Shown here piece by piece: positions 17,750 through 27,404 of a stretch of 64,000 nt of DNA (the stretch's first letter is position 1; each line of letters opens with the position of its first letter). The position numbers and the translations under genes were made by a program. The notes under the pieces were generated by a model. That model saw only the letters and a program-made list of their open reading frames with translations. It did not search any database and had not been told where the DNA came from. Where the stretch lies: NCBI GenBank assembly GCA_965263225.1, contig CBDHHG010000008.1:310001-374000 (forward strand), read 5' to 3'. This stretch comes from DT-111 sp965263225 (lineage in GTDB: Bacteria; Bacteroidota; Bacteroidia; Chitinophagales; Saprospiraceae).

Positions 17750-20542
17750 CTAGTCTCCACGTAGGAGTTCGATGAATCCGCTCAAGACAATTGGTGGTTG
17801 TTCGGTGCTGGAAAAACGATTTTCAAATACCGAACAGGTGTAGTAATAGGTACCATTGGTCAGCGCATCTCCAGTCAAGTTGGTTCCATCCCAGTTGATG
17901 TCCGGATCTGTAGTTTCAAACACTAACTGGCCCCAACGATTGAAAACTTTAAATTGAATACGACTGATGAAGCAATAGGGATAGGGTTTATATACATCAT
18001 TCTGGCCATCACCGTTTGGCGTGAAGGCGTTTGGAAGGTCATAAAATGGGCAATTATCCACACAGATGGTATTGCTGAATTCGCTCTGGTTACCTAAAGT
18101 ATCTCTAGTTGAAATCTTGTAGCAGCCCGACAAACCAGTGACGGGCTGATGCTCGAATTGGTCTACATTGGGATCATCGATGGTGGCAATTAATTCGAAG
18201 ATCGCATCAAGGGTTGGAGCGTAATAAATGTCAAAACCTGCGAGATCCCCACTCTCTGTAGGGCAAATACTGAAGGGAGATTCCCAGGTAAGCGTGTTGG
18301 AGAGCTCTTCTTCATTCTTGCAGTCAAAGCCGCTATCACAAACATTCGAAACAGTCAAGATGGGGGGGCAGGTAGGAACGTCATCAAAGGGGCTTGCACA
18401 CACTTCTTGCGAAAAGTTGATTAAAGGTTCTGCTATATTGTCAATGCCATAACTTCCCTTTCCTTCTATTTTGTAGCAATACACTAGCCCGTTGGTCAGC
18501 CCTTCATCCCGATAAGTAGAGGAAAGCGTCGTGCTCAAGGAATCAAACCCACCACTGGTATTCTGTCGATAGACAGTGTACTCATAATTGTCCCAAGGCA
18601 CTAAGGCGGTCCAACTCAATTGATTGGCTTCGTTCGTAGGGGCTATGGTCAAGAAGATACTCGACGCAGTAGGTGTAGCGCCCAGGATTTGATTGCCATT
18701 AACATAGAAGTTGACTTGATAAGAATAGGAATTATCTACCGTATTGAGATTATTGTCGATGAAACAGGTGTCGTTCGCATGGGCAAAGGAAGGACTAGTA
18801 AACTCAATACCAATCGTTTGGAAATCAGCATTGTTATCTGTTTGTCCACTTGCACGTAAGACTTCGTAGGTGTAAGGCCCCGGGTTGCTTAGTGTATCCA
18901 GGTCGTCCACCTGGGGTTTGGCCCAACAGACGTCGATCTCTCCATTCGTATTGGAAGTGCGGAGCACATCTACCTTGGTCAATAAGGGTAAATCTTGATC
19001 CGATTGCACACAAACTTCAGCCGAAGGCAAACTTTCGACGGGGTTAAAGGAATAGAGCCCGCCCGGAGTTGTCTGAGCGAATCGAGCTAGTACCCGATAG
19101 CAATAGGTTTTGCCAGCTTCAATATCTTCATCTAAATGGCTGTAGCGGCCGTTGGTCATCGTCTGTATTGGGAACTGGGTAATTCGGGTATAGCCACGCC
19201 CCTCTAAACCAGGTTCACATTCATCTAATGCAAAATTATTGCTACCCTCTCGCCGCCAGACTGTAAAACCCTGGAAAAAATTATCTACCGTTTGGTCACA
19301 ATCATAGGGGAGATCCCAAGTGATCAGGTTGGAGCCCATGTCTGCTTCTAGCTGGACACCTTCTGGAGGAGGCCCGACTACCTTTATCCTCACCGTTTTC
19401 AAAGTGGCGAGTCCGGTCCCATCCGGAAAGAAATTATCAACGGCGCGGAAAACGACCGTATAATACTGATCGGATATATGTTCACAAGTGGTTTGCCACT
19501 GGAAAAGCTTCCTTAGCGGGTCATCCTCGAAAGCATCGGTATCAGGCAAAAAGGTGGCAGGTGAAGTGGGTTCTGTAAAGGGTTTGCCGGTGGCGCTTAG
19601 CTTCACTTTCTGATCGGTTTCAAACACAGGAGCACCCGCAAGTACCTCTATTTCTACCAACTCACCGGCTATGACACAGATTTCCTCGATGGAGGTCTGA
19701 AGGTCCGGAGGTTCGTTATCGCATTCTCTTACCAAGATCTGCATGTCACGAAACACAGTATCTAGTACGGTCCCATTGCGGTAGGATACAATAATGATGG
19801 CTAAGTTGTATTCACCCGCTTTTTGCGGCGCATCCCAGACGATACTACCTGTACGGGTATCGATAGTTAGGCGATTATCGGGACCAGCGTTGATTTCGTC
19901 CGGAAAGCTATAGTTTGGGACATCGGTTCGAACATCTTGCTGAGGTATAGCAAAATGGAAAGATAAACTGTCATCATTAATGTCAGATGCGTTGGGGTTA
20001 TGAGTGAAGACTTTACCCACACAACCGATATCAACAGGATCCTGTAAAAGCACAGGTGTGTCATTACAGCCCTGAAATTGGGGATTTGGAAAGGTGTATC
20101 GGGTTTCAATATGGAAGCTAATTTGTTCGGAATTAGGTGGATTAACGTTGAGAATGCCTCCATTTCGATTTTGATCGGTCATAGAAATCACATATGACCC
20201 TCTCGAAAGATAAGTATGTGTGGTTCTGTAGATATTTCGCTTAATGTCATTTTCCAGTAGAGTGCCCTGTGGTGGGTTGCCAGGACCATTAACCCGCCCA
20301 ACTTTTTCGCACTGACCATCCCCCCAGCAAACCGTCACGGAATCTCTATCGACATTAATCCGACTGGCTTTGGTATAAGTCACTACACTGGCCTCTATAG
20401 TCAGGCTTTCTGTACAGTCCCCAACTTGACGTATGGAAATTTCCCCCGCCCTGTAATGTGTAGCTTGGAGATAATTGGGAATAGATAGTAACATCCATGC
20501 AGTGAAAATGCATAGAAAGTTTGGATGAAGGGCGTTTCGCAT
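17750..20542 (-). CDS. Secreted multidomain protein with T9SS type B sorting domain (copy 2)
   Basis: A 930-residue paralogue of the gene just downstream, with the same domain order: signal peptide (FTAWMLLSIPNYLQA, cut near residue 26), PKD-like CWGDG domain, cadherin-like domain, fibronectin type III-like domains and the type B sorting domain with LPNAFTPNGDGQNDVY and FKVFNRWGQLVFETTD. By eye well over half of the residues match, and long blocks match at the DNA level (for example near 17030 and 20060), so this is a local tandem duplication that has diverged. The function is unknown; large adhesin-like or surface-structure roles are common for this family. The two start about 3 kb apart on the same strand and may be transcribed together. 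Confidence 0.85.
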   Translation of the reverse strand: MRNALHPNFLCIFTAWMLLSIPNYLQATHYRAGEISIRQVGDCTESLTIEASVVTYTKASRINVDRDSVTVCWGDGQCEKVGRVNGPGNPPQGTLLENDIKRNIYRTTHTYLSRGSYVISMTDQNRNGGILNVNPPNSEQISFHIETRYTFPNPQFQGCNDTPVLLQDPVDIGCVGKVFTHNPNASDINDDSLSFHFAIPQQDVRTDVPNYSFPDEINAGPDNRLTIDTRTGSIVWDAPQKAGEYNLAIIIVSYRNGTVLDTVFRDMQILVRECDNEPPDLQTSIEEICVIAGELVEIEVLAGAPVFETDQKVKLSATGKPFTEPTSPATFLPDTDAFEDDPLRKLFQWQTTCEHISDQYYTVVFRAVDNFFPDGTGLATLKTVRIKVVGPPPEGVQLEADMGSNLITWDLPYDCDQTVDNFFQGFTVWRREGSNNFALDECEPGLEGRGYTRITQFPIQTMTNGRYSHLDEDIEAGKTYCYRVLARFAQTTPGGLYSFNPVESLPSAEVCVQSDQDLPLLTKVDVLRTSNTNGEIDVCWAKPQVDDLDTLSNPGPYTYEVLRASGQTDNNADFQTIGIEFTSPSFAHANDTCFIDNNLNTVDNSYSYQVNFYVNGNQILGATPTASSIFLTIAPTNEANQLSWTALVPWDNYEYTVYRQNTSGGFDSLSTTLSSTYRDEGLTNGLVYCYKIEGKGSYGIDNIAEPLINFSQEVCASPFDDVPTCPPILTVSNVCDSGFDCKNEEELSNTLTWESPFSICPTESGDLAGFDIYYAPTLDAIFELIATIDDPNVDQFEHQPVTGLSGCYKISTRDTLGNQSEFSNTICVDNCPFYDLPNAFTPNGDGQNDVYKPYPYCFISRIQFKVFNRWGQLVFETTDPDINWDGTNLTGDALTNGTYYYTCSVFENRFSSTEQPPIVLSGFIELLRGD

Positions 20543-20612
20543 TATTCTAGATTGAACTATACTTAAGTTATCTATTCTTACAAAATAATGCTAGGCGATG
20601 TTCTCCACTATT

Positions 20613-21524
20613 CTATGATATGTTTTTAGCTGACAAAGTTTCTGCTCGAACTTGTGTAAGACATTCTCTTAGACCGGTGCTCCAATGAGGAATGCCGATA
20701 CTAAAATGATGCTTAATCTTTTCCTTATTTAATACACTGAAGGGCGGGCGTTTGGCTGGGGTGGGGTAGTCCTTGGATTCAATTGGATAAACTTCGCAAG
20801 GGATTCCCTCTAGTTGGAAGATGCTAACGGCAAAGTCGTACCAGCTGCAAACTCCTTCGTTACTGTAATGGAAGATACCGTTTATATCAGAGGCTTTAAT
20901 CTGTCCTTGATGGATGCGATCGAGGATTTGCAATACGGTTTTGGCGAGGTGACGTGCATAGGTAGGCGTCCCAATTTGATCAAAAACAACATTTAGACAT
21001 TCTCTTTCTCTCCCCAAGCGCAGCATGGTTTTGACGAAATTATGCCCAAAGGAGGAATAGACCCAGGAAGTGCGAATGATCATTACTGGCTGGTGGACGG
21101 CTTGCGCTACTCCCTCTCCGGCCAATTTGGTACGGGCGTAAACACTTTGCGGTGAGGTAGGGGTATCTTCCTTGATGGGCCGTGGCGTGTTGCCATGGTA
21201 TACATAATCTGTTGAGAGATGGATAAGGGGAATCTGCTGAACATGACAAGCTTTGGCTAAATGGCGAGGGCCTTCAATGTTGATTTGACTGGCCTTCTCT
21301 ATTTCAGTTTCCGCTTTGTCAACTGCTGTGTAAGCAGCACAATTGATACAGAAGTTGATGTTATTTTGGACAAACCAATCTAGTACAGCTTGTTCGTTGG
21401 TGATATCAAGCTGGCTTCGATCTAAACCGATCAATTGGAATTGTGGAAATTCGGCTGCTAGATACAGTAATTCCTGCCCTACTTGCCCAGCCGCACCAGT
21501 GATAAGGATTCGAGGCTTTCGCAT
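20613..21524 (-). CDS. rfbD: dTDP-4-dehydrorhamnose reductase
   Basis: RmlD/RfbD reduces dTDP-4-keto-L-rhamnose to dTDP-L-rhamnose, the sugar donor for surface polysaccharides. The 303-residue short-chain dehydrogenase fold starts with the nucleotide-binding glycine motif ILITGAAGQVGQE (residues 6-18). NCAAYTAVDKAE, STDYVYHG and the catalytic pair Y129 and K133 (VYARTK) are typical of RmlD. It lies 24 bp downstream of rfbC on the same strand, so the last two steps of the pathway are co-transcribed. rfbA and rfbB are not in the window. Confidence 0.95.
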   Translation of the reverse strand: MRKPRILITGAAGQVGQELLYLAAEFPQFQLIGLDRSQLDITNEQAVLDWFVQNNINFCINCAAYTAVDKAETEIEKASQINIEGPRHLAKACHVQQIPLIHLSTDYVYHGNTPRPIKEDTPTSPQSVYARTKLAGEGVAQAVHQPVMIIRTSWVYSSFGHNFVKTMLRLGRERECLNVVFDQIGTPTYARHLAKTVLQILDRIHQGQIKASDINGIFHYSNEGVCSWYDFAVSIFQLEGIPCEVYPIESKDYPTPAKRPPFSVLNKEKIKHHFSIGIPHWSTGLRECLTQVRAETLSAKNIS

Positions 21525-21548
21525 AGTAAAATTGGTATTAAGGAGTAA

Positions 21549-22115
21549 TTAACCTACAGATTCAGTACTCAAAAATTTGCGATGCTGATTAAAGAGGGGC
21601 AGCAGATGATCTTTTTCTGAAATAATGAGGTCGGTATGCGGTACCTTCCAGTCAATGTTAAGTCTTGGATCGTTATAGATAATGCCACCTTCGTGGACAC
21701 GAGAATAGAAATTATCACATTTATAGCAAAAGATAACGGTTTCGCTTAGGCAAACATACCCGTGGGCAAATCCCCTGGGGACAAAGAGTTGTTTCTTATT
21801 TTCGGCACTTAGTACAATGCTAAAAGATTGTCCGTAGGTAGGAGAGTCTTCTCGAATGTCTACTACCACATCCAGAACTTCACCTTCTACTACACGGACT
21901 AGCTTGGCCATATCAAAGGGCGGGATCTGATAATGTAGGCCACGCAATACGCCGAAGCCGGATTTAGCCTCATTATCCTGTACGAAAGTCGCATCTATGC
22001 CTGCTTCCTTGAAAGTGTTTTCGTTGTAGCTTTCATAGAAATACCCTCGATAATCCCCCCAAACCTTTGGTTCAAAAATGGTTAGACCGGGCAAATCAGT
22101 TGCTGTAAATGGCAT
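21549..22115 (-). CDS. rfbC: dTDP-4-dehydrorhamnose 3,5-epimerase
   Basis: RmlC/RfbC epimerises C3 and C5 of dTDP-4-keto-6-deoxyglucose, giving the substrate of the neighbouring RfbD. The 188-residue cupin has the conserved VLRGLHYQ with catalytic His61, FVPRGFAHGY at 111-120 and the second catalytic residue Tyr131. The length is normal (about 180). It is the upstream gene of a two-gene operon with rfbD. The gap of about 95 bp to der suggests a separate transcript or read-through from der. Confidence 0.95.
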   Translation of the reverse strand: MPFTATDLPGLTIFEPKVWGDYRGYFYESYNENTFKEAGIDATFVQDNEAKSGFGVLRGLHYQIPPFDMAKLVRVVEGEVLDVVVDIREDSPTYGQSFSIVLSAENKKQLFVPRGFAHGYVCLSETVIFCYKCDNFYSRVHEGGIIYNDPRLNIDWKVPHTDLIISEKDHLLPLFNQHRKFLSTESVG

Positions 22116-22210
22116 GGTGTACTTTTTTCCGAGCTGTTTTGTTCTCGGTTAGATGAAAAAAATTTGTTCGTCCATGGATCAAAAACCATTCACAGCCTAG
22201 TACCTATAGC

Positions 22211-23512
22211 TTATTTATTTCTAAAGAATACTGATATAGGAACCCCTGTGAAATCAAAGTTTTTGCGAAGCTGATTTTCTAAATAATTGCGGTAACTCTC
22301 CTTGATGTGTTTCGGACTATTGCAAAAGAATGCAAAGGCCGGATAATAAGTAGGCAACTGCGTTACATACTTGATTTTTATAAATCGCCCTCTATAGGCA
22401 GGAGGTGGTGTACGTTCGATTGCTTCTAGCATAACCTCGTTGAGTTCCGATGTCTTGATCTTCCGTTGGCGATTCTCATAAACAGCCAAAGCGGCCTCGA
22501 TGGCCTTGAATATCCGCTGTTTTTCCAAAACAGAGGTGAAGATAATCGGTACATCATTAAAGGGAGCTAGGCGATTGCGAACTTCTTTTTCAAAATCGCG
22601 CGCCGTATTGGTTTCCTTCTCCACTAAGTCCCACTTATTTACGAGGATTACCACCCCTTTGTTGCGTTTTATCGCCAGTCGAAAAATACTCAGATCTTGT
22701 GCCTCTACACCCGTTTGGGCATCAATCAATAGCATACAAACATCTGCCTCGTCCAAGGCTTTAATAGCACGCATGACGGAGTAGAACTCTAAATTTTCGT
22801 GCACTTTGGCCTTTTTTCGAATTCCCGCTGTATCAATAAGAAGGAACTCTTTGCCGAATTTATTGTATTTGGAGTGGATGGAATCGCGGGTAGTCCCGGC
22901 GATGTCTGTTACGATATTCCGGTCTTCTCCCAGAAGGGCATTGGTTAGAGAGGATTTGCCGACATTGGGTTGACCCAAGATAGCGATCTTAGGAATATCG
23001 CTTTCTAGTTCTTCTTCTTCCTCGATCTTTTCGGTGACGGCATCCAATAATTCTCCCGTTCCACTACCGGTGACGGAAGAGAGGAAATACGTTTCTTCGA
23101 AACCCAGGCTCCAAAACTCATTGGCCTCCAATTGTCGCTGGTGGTTATCTACTTTGTTGACTGCCAGTATTACCTCTTTATCGGATTTTCTTAGCATTTC
23201 TGCTACTTGCTCGTCCAAGTCTGTAATGCCGGTAGTTACATCTACCATAAAGATCAGTAAACTCGCCTCTTCAATCGCAATTTTTACCTGAGACCGAATA
23301 GCTGCTTCAAAAACATCTTCGGAATTCTGTACAAAACCTCCTGTATCTATCACCGTGAAATGTTTTCCATTCCAAAAGCTAGCCCCATACTGGCGATCTC
23401 GGGTAACCCCACTCGTATCGTCAATAATGGCTTGTCTTTCGCCGATCAGGCGATTATATAGGGTGGACTTTCCCACATTCGGCCTTCCCACTATGGCTAC
23501 TATATTACCCAT
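22211..23512 (-). CDS. der: Ribosome biogenesis GTPase Der (EngA)
   Basis: Der is an essential GTPase with two GTPase domains in tandem that acts in 50S subunit assembly. The 433-residue protein has G1 motifs GRPNVGKST near residue 8 and GQPNVGKSS near 180, each followed by DT(A/G)G and NK(V/W)D motifs, then the C-terminal KH-like domain ending FTGVPISVFFRNK. The length is normal. A clear Bacteroidota promoter lies just upstream at 23530-23560. Confidence 0.97.
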   Translation of the reverse strand: MGNIVAIVGRPNVGKSTLYNRLIGERQAIIDDTSGVTRDRQYGASFWNGKHFTVIDTGGFVQNSEDVFEAAIRSQVKIAIEEASLLIFMVDVTTGITDLDEQVAEMLRKSDKEVILAVNKVDNHQRQLEANEFWSLGFEETYFLSSVTGSGTGELLDAVTEKIEEEEELESDIPKIAILGQPNVGKSSLTNALLGEDRNIVTDIAGTTRDSIHSKYNKFGKEFLLIDTAGIRKKAKVHENLEFYSVMRAIKALDEADVCMLLIDAQTGVEAQDLSIFRLAIKRNKGVVILVNKWDLVEKETNTARDFEKEVRNRLAPFNDVPIIFTSVLEKQRIFKAIEAALAVYENRQRKIKTSELNEVMLEAIERTPPPAYRGRFIKIKYVTQLPTYYPAFAFFCNSPKHIKESYRNYLENQLRKNFDFTGVPISVFFRNK

Positions 23513-23529
23513 GCTAATGATTTAGAGCG

Positions 23530-23560
23530 CAAAAATACGAAAAGGCTAGGCTTTAGGCAA
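23530..23560 (-). promoter_or_regulatory. Promoter of der
   Basis: Read on the minus strand, a TTG at 23558-23560, a 20-nt spacer and TATTTTTG at 23530-23537 match the Bacteroidota form TTTG-N19/20-TAnnTTTG. Transcription would start near 23523, only about 10 bases before the der ATG. Confidence 0.6.
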
Positions 23561-23634
23561 TTTTTGCTTAAAAGTGAATACCCTACCTCAGGCTTTGCCC
23601 GGCCTGCAATTTTATCTCTAAACCCTTCAATCAT

Positions 23635-25398
23635 GTGAATATGTGGATGAATGTTGATGATCAGCGACTTGATCGATCGAACATCAGCAACTTCGCTCAA
23701 ACCTTGGATATGAAGGAAGCTGCTTTGGTGACGACCTTCGGTTTTGGCGAAAAGCTAAACGTAAAACATTCCTTGATGGCCTTGCGACATCTGCCATACA
23801 CGGCCATGTCCATCGTGGAGGTTACTGCGAAAGTAGATCTGGAAATTACTGCTGCAAGTGTGATTCAGGCGCCTAATCATTTGAAGGACGTGAGAAACTA
23901 TTACAGTGAAATAGATCGCCCACATGTGAAAATTCCATTACTCACTTCAGTTGCTGAGAGCCCGTCCGGTAAGCACAAAGTAGCGGCTTCCAATAGCTTT
24001 ATCTTTCCGGAGTCTCATGGCAGTGAACCGCAACTGATTCACGAAGACTGGGATTATGATATGCATTTGGCAAAGTTTCGCAAGAAACTAAAGGCAGGAA
24101 CGACTTACCAATTTAGTCTAGTAGCTTCCACCACTTCGACTGAGCATTACGAAGATCCGCACAATGAGGCCGAAAGACTGACCATTTTTGCTGCCTTAGA
24201 AGGGACCGATCGTCTACTGAGTAGACATCGCCAAGCATGGCAGAAATTGTGGGAAAGTGATATCCTTATCGAAGGAGATGATCAAGCTCAACGAGACGTG
24301 CGCTTCGCGGTATATCATTTGTACTCTTTTGCTAGAGCGGGGACGGCCTATAGCCTTTCTCCGATGGGACTTTCCGGTCTCGGCTACAATGGGCATGTCT
24401 TCTGGGATACAGAGATATGGATGTATCCGCCATTGCTAGTCCTACAACCAGATATCGCCCTATCTATTCTGGAATATCGCTTTGAAAGATTGGAAGCGGC
24501 GAAGCAGAATGCCTTTGCCCACGGATATAAGGGGGCCATGTACCCTTGGGAATCAGCGGGCGATGGATCTGAAGATACGCCCGTTTGGGCGTTGACGGGA
24601 CCTTTTCAACACCATATCAGTGGAGACATTGCTTGGGCGTGCTGGAAGTACTACAAGGTTACCAAGGACCAAGATTGGCTCAAGACTCGCGGATATCCAA
24701 TCCTGGAAGCGGTGGCTGACTTTTGGGTGAGCCGAGTGGAACCCAACGAGCAAGGTAAATACGATATCAAGAATGTGATCGGTGCAAACGAATGGGAAGA
24801 GAATATTGATAATAATGCCTATTCCAATGGCATGGCTATTACCTGCTTACGAGATGCGGTGGCTGCGGCCAAGGCACTGGGCCTAACGCCTGATCCGGCC
24901 TGGAGTCAGGTGGCAGATAATATTCCTATTCTAACATTCCCCGATGGGACAACGCGAGAGAATGCCACTTATAATGGGCAAATGATCAAGCAGGCTGATG
25001 TAAATCTTTTGGCCTTCCCCATGAAGATCGTGACAGCAGAAAGCCAGATTCGCAAAGACCTGGCCTACTATGAACAGCGAATGTCTCCCAATGGGCCTGC
25101 CATGGGCTTTTCCGTATTGGCAACGCTATATGGTCGCTTGGGAGAAGCGGAGAAGGCGCATCAATTTTTTACGCAAAGTTATCAACCTAATAAAGTCCCC
25201 CCTTTTGGGGGAATCTCTGAAACCGCCGGGATGTTACAAGCCGTGCTCTTTGGACTGGGAGGTTTGGATATAGGTGACAACGGCATCGAGCAACAAAAGA
25301 CTGTCCTGCCTAAGAATTGGAAATCATTGACAATGAAAGGATTGGGGGGCGTTCTTTCTTGGTTGGGCAAGCGAATCACCTGCATCAGAATTACCTGA
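23635..25398 (+). CDS. GH65-type glycoside hydrolase, 5'-truncated
   Basis: This is most of a family 65 glycoside hydrolase of the glucosylgalactosylhydroxylysine-glucosidase/kojibiose-phosphorylase type. The (alpha/alpha)6 barrel is recognisable, with GHVFWDTEIWMYP and GANEWEENIDNNAY, where Glu386 is the likely general acid; the family end LPKNWKSLTMKG is also present. Full-length relatives have a signal peptide and roughly 90-100 more residues before the part seen here. The homologous frame can be followed upstream only to about 23620 (KPFNHVNMWMNVD), then meets a TGA at 23575. The only start is a GTG at 23635. No export signal is left, so this is probably a pseudogene or a product trapped in the cytoplasm. 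Confidence 0.7.
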   Translation: MNMWMNVDDQRLDRSNISNFAQTLDMKEAALVTTFGFGEKLNVKHSLMALRHLPYTAMSIVEVTAKVDLEITAASVIQAPNHLKDVRNYYSEIDRPHVKIPLLTSVAESPSGKHKVAASNSFIFPESHGSEPQLIHEDWDYDMHLAKFRKKLKAGTTYQFSLVASTTSTEHYEDPHNEAERLTIFAALEGTDRLLSRHRQAWQKLWESDILIEGDDQAQRDVRFAVYHLYSFARAGTAYSLSPMGLSGLGYNGHVFWDTEIWMYPPLLVLQPDIALSILEYRFERLEAAKQNAFAHGYKGAMYPWESAGDGSEDTPVWALTGPFQHHISGDIAWACWKYYKVTKDQDWLKTRGYPILEAVADFWVSRVEPNEQGKYDIKNVIGANEWEENIDNNAYSNGMAITCLRDAVAAAKALGLTPDPAWSQVADNIPILTFPDGTTRENATYNGQMIKQADVNLLAFPMKIVTAESQIRKDLAYYEQRMSPNGPAMGFSVLATLYGRLGEAEKAHQFFTQSYQPNKVPPFGGISETAGMLQAVLFGLGGLDIGDNGIEQQKTVLPKNWKSLTMKGLGGVLSWLGKRITCIRIT

Positions 25399-25889
25399 AT
25401 AGATCTATTTCTAAGAATCAGTGGATCGAACTGTTGAGTAGATTCGACCCTCGTATTTCATACGACGAGGTGACTTATGTGACAACCTATAAAGAGTTAG
25501 GGAATCCAGTTCCGCGCTTCAAGATCAGTACGCTTGGCGTCTTTAATTTTGATGTTTTGAAGCGCTTTAAGGACGAGCAAGAGTTACTGGCAAAATTCAA
25601 GGATGAGGCAGGTCAAGGCATTGATTACGCGCGGGTAGAGGTAATCAATCATCGCTTAAATGGCTTATTGCGGTATACAAAAGGAAAGATTCATTTGGAT
25701 TTGAAATCTCCCAATACCTTGGTGGTATACGCAAAAGATGGTAGGGTATTCTACCTAAAAGCCGAAGAACTGATGAAACTTAAGTTGAAGAATAAAGAAG
25801 CCTACGCCTTTACGGTGAAAGATTTAGGCGATTATCGAGCCAAGCCTTCCTTGTTCCGAGACCTTTTGAGTTATGCGGGCAATGGATAG
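25317..25889 (+). pseudogene. 3' remnant of an unrelated gene fused behind the GH65 gene
   Basis: An open frame in a different phase from the GH65 gene begins within or just after a run of six G at 25345-25350 and runs to 25889. The translation (for example RFKISTLGVFNFDVLKRF and NTLVVYAKDGRVFYLKAEEL) resembles the C-terminal domain of larger Bacteroidota proteins that carry an LGxxN(C/F)D motif; I cannot name the family. It has no good start codon of its own; the first candidate is a TTG inside GH65. It looks like the tail of a larger gene that lost its 5' part. Alternatively, a slip in the G6 run would join it to GH65 as one protein. Confidence 0.5.
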
Positions 25890-25916
25890 TACATGAGCTA
25901 GCTTGTGAAATGTGAA

Positions 25917-25948
25917 TCGGCAGCTGTGCTTTATTGCGCAGCTGCCGA
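25917..25948 (+). terminator. Hairpin downstream of the GH65-region remnant
   Basis: A stem of 13 bp (TCGGCAGCTGTGC with GCGCAGCTGCCGA, one T-G pair) has a 6-nt loop TTTATT. Only a weak T-rich stretch follows (ATCTTGTC). It probably marks the end of the former transcript and lies about 110 bp before the next gene. Confidence 0.5.
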
Positions 25949-26060
25949 ATCTTGTCGGGATTGTAGTCGGGTAGAATGGATAGAGAGAAAAGGGTGTAAT
26001 CCTTGACAAACTTCCTTAAATTCGCGGTGAACTACATTATTAACAAAATCACCGGTGTTT

Positions 26061-27386
26061 ATGAGGATTCTGTTTTTTTGCTTAGCGCTGGCAGGTCTGA
26101 CGTTGATGGGATGCGAAAGTACTAATCCCAATTTTCAGGAAGAAGCCGCGGATCCGGCCTATTTCCATCGATCCATGAAGAAATTAACGGATGTCATTGT
26201 TCATGATATCTTTTCTCCTCCTGTAGCAAGTCGAATTTATGCCTACCCTTCCATAGCTGCCTACGAAATAGCGGCACAAGGTGATAAGGCTTACCAAAGC
26301 ATGGTTGGGCAATTGACGGATCTGGATGCCTTACCTCAACCTGAGGCTGATAAGGAGTACTGCTTTCCTTTAGCAAGTATTCACGCCCTTTTAAAGGTTG
26401 GGAAGGAATTGATTTTCTCTTTAGATAGTATTTCTGCTTTTCAGGACAAGATATATCAAGAGTTTGAGGCTGTAGGGATGCCAAAGGCAGTTTACCGTCG
26501 GTCTTTAGCCTACGGCGATGAGGTGGCAGCTGCGATCATGGAGTGGGCTAAAAAAGATATGTATAATGAGACGAGAACCTACCCGAAATTCTCTATTCTA
26601 GACGAGCCCGCTAGGTGGCAACCCACCCCGCCAGATTATATGGACGGGATCGAGCCACATTGGCGGGAGATCCGCCCCTTTGTAATCGATTCGGCCCAGC
26701 AATTTTCTCCTCCACCTCCTACGCCTTACGACATGGATAAGAACAGTCTCTTTTATGAGGAACTCATGGAGGTGTACAATGCCTTAAATGAAGAAAAAGA
26801 GGAGCGTTTGGCTATTGCTGAATTTTGGGATTGCAACCCCTATGTGTCGCACCATACTGGGCACGTGATGTTTGCTACCAAAAAGATTACGCCGGGCGGG
26901 CATTGGATTGGTATTACGAAATTGGCCTGCGAGAAGAAACAGACCAACTTTATGCAGACCATTGAAGCTTACGCCCTTACCTCCATATCACTGGCCGATG
27001 CCTTCATTAGCTGTTGGGATGAGAAATATCGTAGTAATTTGATTCGTCCAGAAACAGTCATCAACCGACATCTGGATGAGGATTGGACTCCTGCCTTGCA
27101 GACACCACCCTTCCCAGAATACACCAGTGGACATAGTGTGATTTCGAGAGCTGCTGCCATCGCTTTGACGTCTTTGTTTGGAGAGGGCTTTGCCTTTGAT
27201 GATACCACGGAAGAGGAGTACGGTCTGCCTATGCGTTCTTTCACATCCTTCAAACATGCTTCGGAAGAAGCTGCTGTTAGTCGCTTGTATGGAGGGATTC
27301 ACTATCGACCAGCAATTGATAATGGAGTATCACAAGGTGAAAAGGTTGGAGAATTCATTGTCGCAAATTTGAAATTGAAAAAATAG
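26061..27386 (+). CDS. Vanadium-haloperoxidase-like PAP2 superfamily lipoprotein
   Basis: A 441-residue secreted lipoprotein (lipobox LTLMGC, Cys18) of the vanadium-dependent haloperoxidase/PAP2 phosphatase superfamily. The three vanadate/phosphate-site motifs are visible: K322-x6-R329-P330 (KYRSNLIRP), SGH at 356-358 and S407-R408-x5-H414 (SRLYGGIH). Such proteins either oxidise halides with peroxide or hydrolyse phosphate esters; the sequence alone does not decide. Start ATG at 26061 was preferred to an upstream GTG because it gives a clean lipoprotein signal. It is followed by a transporter gene 93 bp away. Confidence 0.8.
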   Translation: MRILFFCLALAGLTLMGCESTNPNFQEEAADPAYFHRSMKKLTDVIVHDIFSPPVASRIYAYPSIAAYEIAAQGDKAYQSMVGQLTDLDALPQPEADKEYCFPLASIHALLKVGKELIFSLDSISAFQDKIYQEFEAVGMPKAVYRRSLAYGDEVAAAIMEWAKKDMYNETRTYPKFSILDEPARWQPTPPDYMDGIEPHWREIRPFVIDSAQQFSPPPPTPYDMDKNSLFYEELMEVYNALNEEKEERLAIAEFWDCNPYVSHHTGHVMFATKKITPGGHWIGITKLACEKKQTNFMQTIEAYALTSISLADAFISCWDEKYRSNLIRPETVINRHLDEDWTPALQTPPFPEYTSGHSVISRAAAIALTSLFGEGFAFDDTTEEEYGLPMRSFTSFKHASEEAAVSRLYGGIHYRPAIDNGVSQGEKVGEFIVANLKLKK

Positions 27387-27404
27387 CTTAGAAGGCGGAA
27401 GCGG

